Below, piece by piece: positions 5,101 through 6,683 of a stretch of DNA of 6,683 nucleotides; position 1 is the stretch's first letter; each line of letters begins with the position of its first letter. The stretch spans positions 1 to 6,683 of the forward strand of contig JAUWNA010000111.1 of NCBI GenBank assembly GCA_030612905.1. Reading direction: 5' to 3'. The translations under genes were made by a program, and so were the position numbers. Source of the DNA: Promethearchaeota archaeon. GTDB taxonomy: Archaea; Asgardarchaeota; Lokiarchaeia; Sigyniarchaeales; SOKP01. The notes under the pieces are model-generated. The model ran no database searches, was not told the DNA's origin, and saw only the letters and a program-made list of their open reading frames with translations.

Positions 5101-6027
5101 ATGACGATTATTGAAAATACTTATTGTGAAGCTTTTGAAGGTCTTGTTATTCAGTTAATGGTGACTGCCCAAGATGCTGAATTCCTAAATAGAGCCGTAA
5201 ATGCTTTCACTGCGTTACCTTCTACGGTTTTTGGTGATGCTGAAGGGGGAATTGTAAGGTGGCTCTCTAAAAAAGAGACAGTTGACGGAAGATTGGGGGC
5301 AATCGTTCAATTATGGGTCACAGGTACAGGTAAAAAAGCTCAAGCAAAATTCTACGAACAATTAGGTCGTAGGATGAGACAAGGTATACTTGTAGTTCCA
5401 ACCACTGCCGTTTTCGATTATTATCCTAAAAAAGTTGATACGAAGTTTAATATGATGGATAATGTGGGTCATTGTGGGGATGGATACGAAGAAATAGTAG
5501 AGAAATTCGATCGAAAGCTAATTTCCGTTCCGATTATGATGGGTTTTGATTTTTTAATTGAAGAAGAAATATCTTATGCGAAAGGAGTAATGGGGGGAAA
5601 TTTATGGTTATTTTGCGACTCTGTCGATTCTGGTATCAAAGTAGGGCGAGAAGCCGTAAGGATCGTCGCGGAATTAAATAATGTATGCACCACTTTTGAC
5701 GTATGTTCAGCAGGTTCTAAACCAGTACCACCTGACGCGAAATTTCCTGAGATTGGTCCATCTACAAATCATCCTTTCTGCCCAACATTGAAGAATAAAT
5801 TATCCACAGAAGAATTTGAGGTTCCTGAAGGAGTTTTATCTATTCCTGAAATAATTTTCAACGCCCTTGATCTTGAAACCGTTGAGTTAACAATGGCAAA
5901 AGTAATAGAAGGAATTTTAGACATGGATGGTTTGCTTAAGATTTCTGCCGGAAACTATGAGGGAAAATTAGGTAAATTTAAAATATATTTACGAGAATTA
6001 AGTTTGAAAGAAAGCTATTTTAGTTAA
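5101..6027 (+). CDS. ftr: Formylmethanofuran:tetrahydromethanopterin N5-formyltransferase
   Basis: This enzyme moves the formyl group between formylmethanofuran and tetrahydromethanopterin (giving 5-formyl-H4MPT), a cytosolic step of the archaeal methyl branch of the Wood-Ljungdahl pathway. At 308 aa it is close to the usual size of about 297. Family landmarks: N-terminal ENTYCEAFEG (5-14); VPTTAVFDYYP (99-109); GDGYEE (126-131); GVMGGN (162-167); STNHPFCPTL (221-230); and the hallmark C-terminus KISAGNYEGKLGKFKIY (280-296). Two related alpha/beta lobes are complete and nothing is truncated. No Shine-Dalgarno precedes ATG 5101; the N-terminus aligns with known family starts. It stands alone, away from other pathway genes, so in this window it is a single-gene transcript. 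It may act in autotrophic CO2 reduction or in reverse during organotrophic growth. The identification is firm from motifs. Confidence 0.95.
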   Translation: MTIIENTYCEAFEGLVIQLMVTAQDAEFLNRAVNAFTALPSTVFGDAEGGIVRWLSKKETVDGRLGAIVQLWVTGTGKKAQAKFYEQLGRRMRQGILVVPTTAVFDYYPKKVDTKFNMMDNVGHCGDGYEEIVEKFDRKLISVPIMMGFDFLIEEEISYAKGVMGGNLWLFCDSVDSGIKVGREAVRIVAELNNVCTTFDVCSAGSKPVPPDAKFPEIGPSTNHPFCPTLKNKLSTEEFEVPEGVLSIPEIIFNALDLETVELTMAKVIEGILDMDGLLKISAGNYEGKLGKFKIYLRELSLKESYFS

Positions 6028-6029
6028 AA

Positions 6030-6039
6030 ATCTCTTTTT
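6030..6039 (+). terminator. T-tract terminator of ftr
   Basis: ATCTCTTTTT begins two bases after the ftr stop codon (6025-6027). It is identical over 10 bases to the element behind the ATPase gene (4004-4013). The gap to the convergent transglutaminase-like gene is only 14 bases. There is no hairpin, as is usual for archaeal T-tract termination. Confidence 0.5.
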
Positions 6040-6041
6040 AT

Positions 6042-6683
6042 TTATATTGTTAAATTTTTATCTTTTACGGGTAGAATAGGAAGTCCTTTTTTATATTCAG
6101 AAAAGATGGGATATTTTTCTTCAAATACTCGTTCAATTTCCTCAAGCGGTAAATCGGCGTGTATCCCTCTATCCATGACGTATTCTCCAAATAGCCTACC
6201 TTCGTTATCGTATACAGCGAAAACAGCGTCATTTTCTCCATCAAATTCAACCATAGGAATAAAACCACCCTTTATTGCGGTTTTCGAGTCAAAAGAAGGC
6301 GTTAATTTTACCCAATTATTATTCAAATAAAGTTCGCTATAGCCATGATAATGCATGACATTCGTCCCCATAAAATCTATAATTTTCTGAGAGATCTTAT
6401 GATTTATCAAGTCTACTAAATGAATACTCGCGGGAATTCCAATCGCCCTCGCAAAGGAAGATAATAGTACGGATTTTGAGACGCAAAAACCATTTTTACG
6501 TCGTAGAGTTACGCTTGCTTTAAAATTTGCCTTCATTGACGGAATATATGTGTGCATGTTATATTTAATTTCATCTCTTACCCAATAAAAAAGAGCAATA
6601 GCTTTTTCTTTTTCACTTTCTAACCCTTCGGTAATTTCAAAAGCTTTATCCCGAACAAATTTCTTGTTAAAATCAAAAAATTT
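6042..6683 (-). CDS. Transglutaminase-like (papain-fold) protein, N-terminus beyond window
   Basis: The frame is open from the stop (6042-6044) to the window edge, giving 213 visible residues. The first ATG in view (6557) is internal: the 42 codons above it read as family sequence, including FYWVRDEIKYN, the segment that normally precedes the catalytic Cys. Catalytic triad by pattern (numbered from the visible edge): C67 in NGFCVSKS, H113 in YHGYSELYL, and D132 in TPSFD. Further family blocks are ARAIGIPASI, VEFDGENDAVF and EYVMDRGIHADLP. Such proteins are cysteine amidases, peptidases or transferases; the substrate cannot be read from sequence. There is no membrane segment or signal peptide in the visible part. 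It is convergent with ftr, with a 14-base gap. The superfamily call is firm; the reaction is unknown. Confidence 0.88.
   Translation of the reverse strand, partial: KFFDFNKKFVRDKAFEITEGLESEKEKAIALFYWVRDEIKYNMHTYIPSMKANFKASVTLRRKNGFCVSKSVLLSSFARAIGIPASIHLVDLINHKISQKIIDFMGTNVMHYHGYSELYLNNNWVKLTPSFDSKTAIKGGFIPMVEFDGENDAVFAVYDNEGRLFGEYVMDRGIHADLPLEEIERVFEEKYPIFSEYKKGLPILPVKDKNLTI

Noticed and set aside
6065..6330. Small ORFs on both strands overlapping the transglutaminase-like gene
   Set aside because: They are out-of-frame shadows; the covered codons encode conserved family blocks in the longer frame.
6671..6683. A third copy of AATCAAAAAATTT matching the ATPase operator
   Set aside because: It lies inside the transglutaminase-like coding region (encoding Phe-Phe-Asp-Phe) and is cut by the window edge. 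It is taken as low-complexity coincidence and a caution on the motif.
1..6683. CRISPR array, insertion sequence or prophage
   Set aside because: There are no regularly spaced repeats, no transposase-like or phage-like protein, and no terminal inverted repeats with target duplications.

Overview
The window looks like chromosomal DNA from an AT-rich archaeon, most likely an Asgard (Promethearchaeota/Lokiarchaeia-like) lineage. The reasons are: very low GC with compact genes; a formyltransferase of the tetrahydromethanopterin C1 pathway; an archaeal-type Hsp20 with a near-perfect Shine-Dalgarno; TATA-like promoters with some apparently leaderless starts; and a protein that opens with a longin/profilin-like segment of the kind that is abundant in Asgard genomes. 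The lineage call is inference from gene content, not from a marker gene.

Layout. The 3' end of an unidentified + strand gene (1-79) is followed by a DHH/DHHA1 phosphoesterase (145-1095, +). A 247-base convergent gap (1096-1342) holds an 11-bp hairpin right behind the phosphoesterase and then a compact set of nested stems (about 1183-1311) ending in two T-tracts. This is the best candidate here for an unannotated structured RNA. Next is an Hsp20 small heat-shock protein (1343-1990, -). It shares a 177-base divergent promoter region with a 607-aa AAA+ ATPase (2168-3991, +) that carries an unrecognised C-terminal domain. That gene converges on a longin-like/helical-repeat protein (4029-4961, -). 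This in turn is divergent from formylmethanofuran:tetrahydromethanopterin formyltransferase (ftr, 5101-6027, +). The window closes with a transglutaminase-like protein (6042-6683, -), whose reading frame stays open to the window edge and is therefore partial.

No operon is visible: strands alternate gene by gene, so each gene seems to have its own promoter. Two promoters (ATPase and ftr) carry a very similar inverted repeat, ATCAAA(A)...TTTGAT, at the position where transcription should start, which suggests a shared repressor. Two + strand genes (ATPase and ftr) end with the same 10-mer ATCTCTTTTT, probably a terminator signal. I see no CRISPR array, tRNA, rRNA, insertion sequence or prophage gene. 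The ATPase is the only gene with a possible conflict or defence flavour, and that is tentative.
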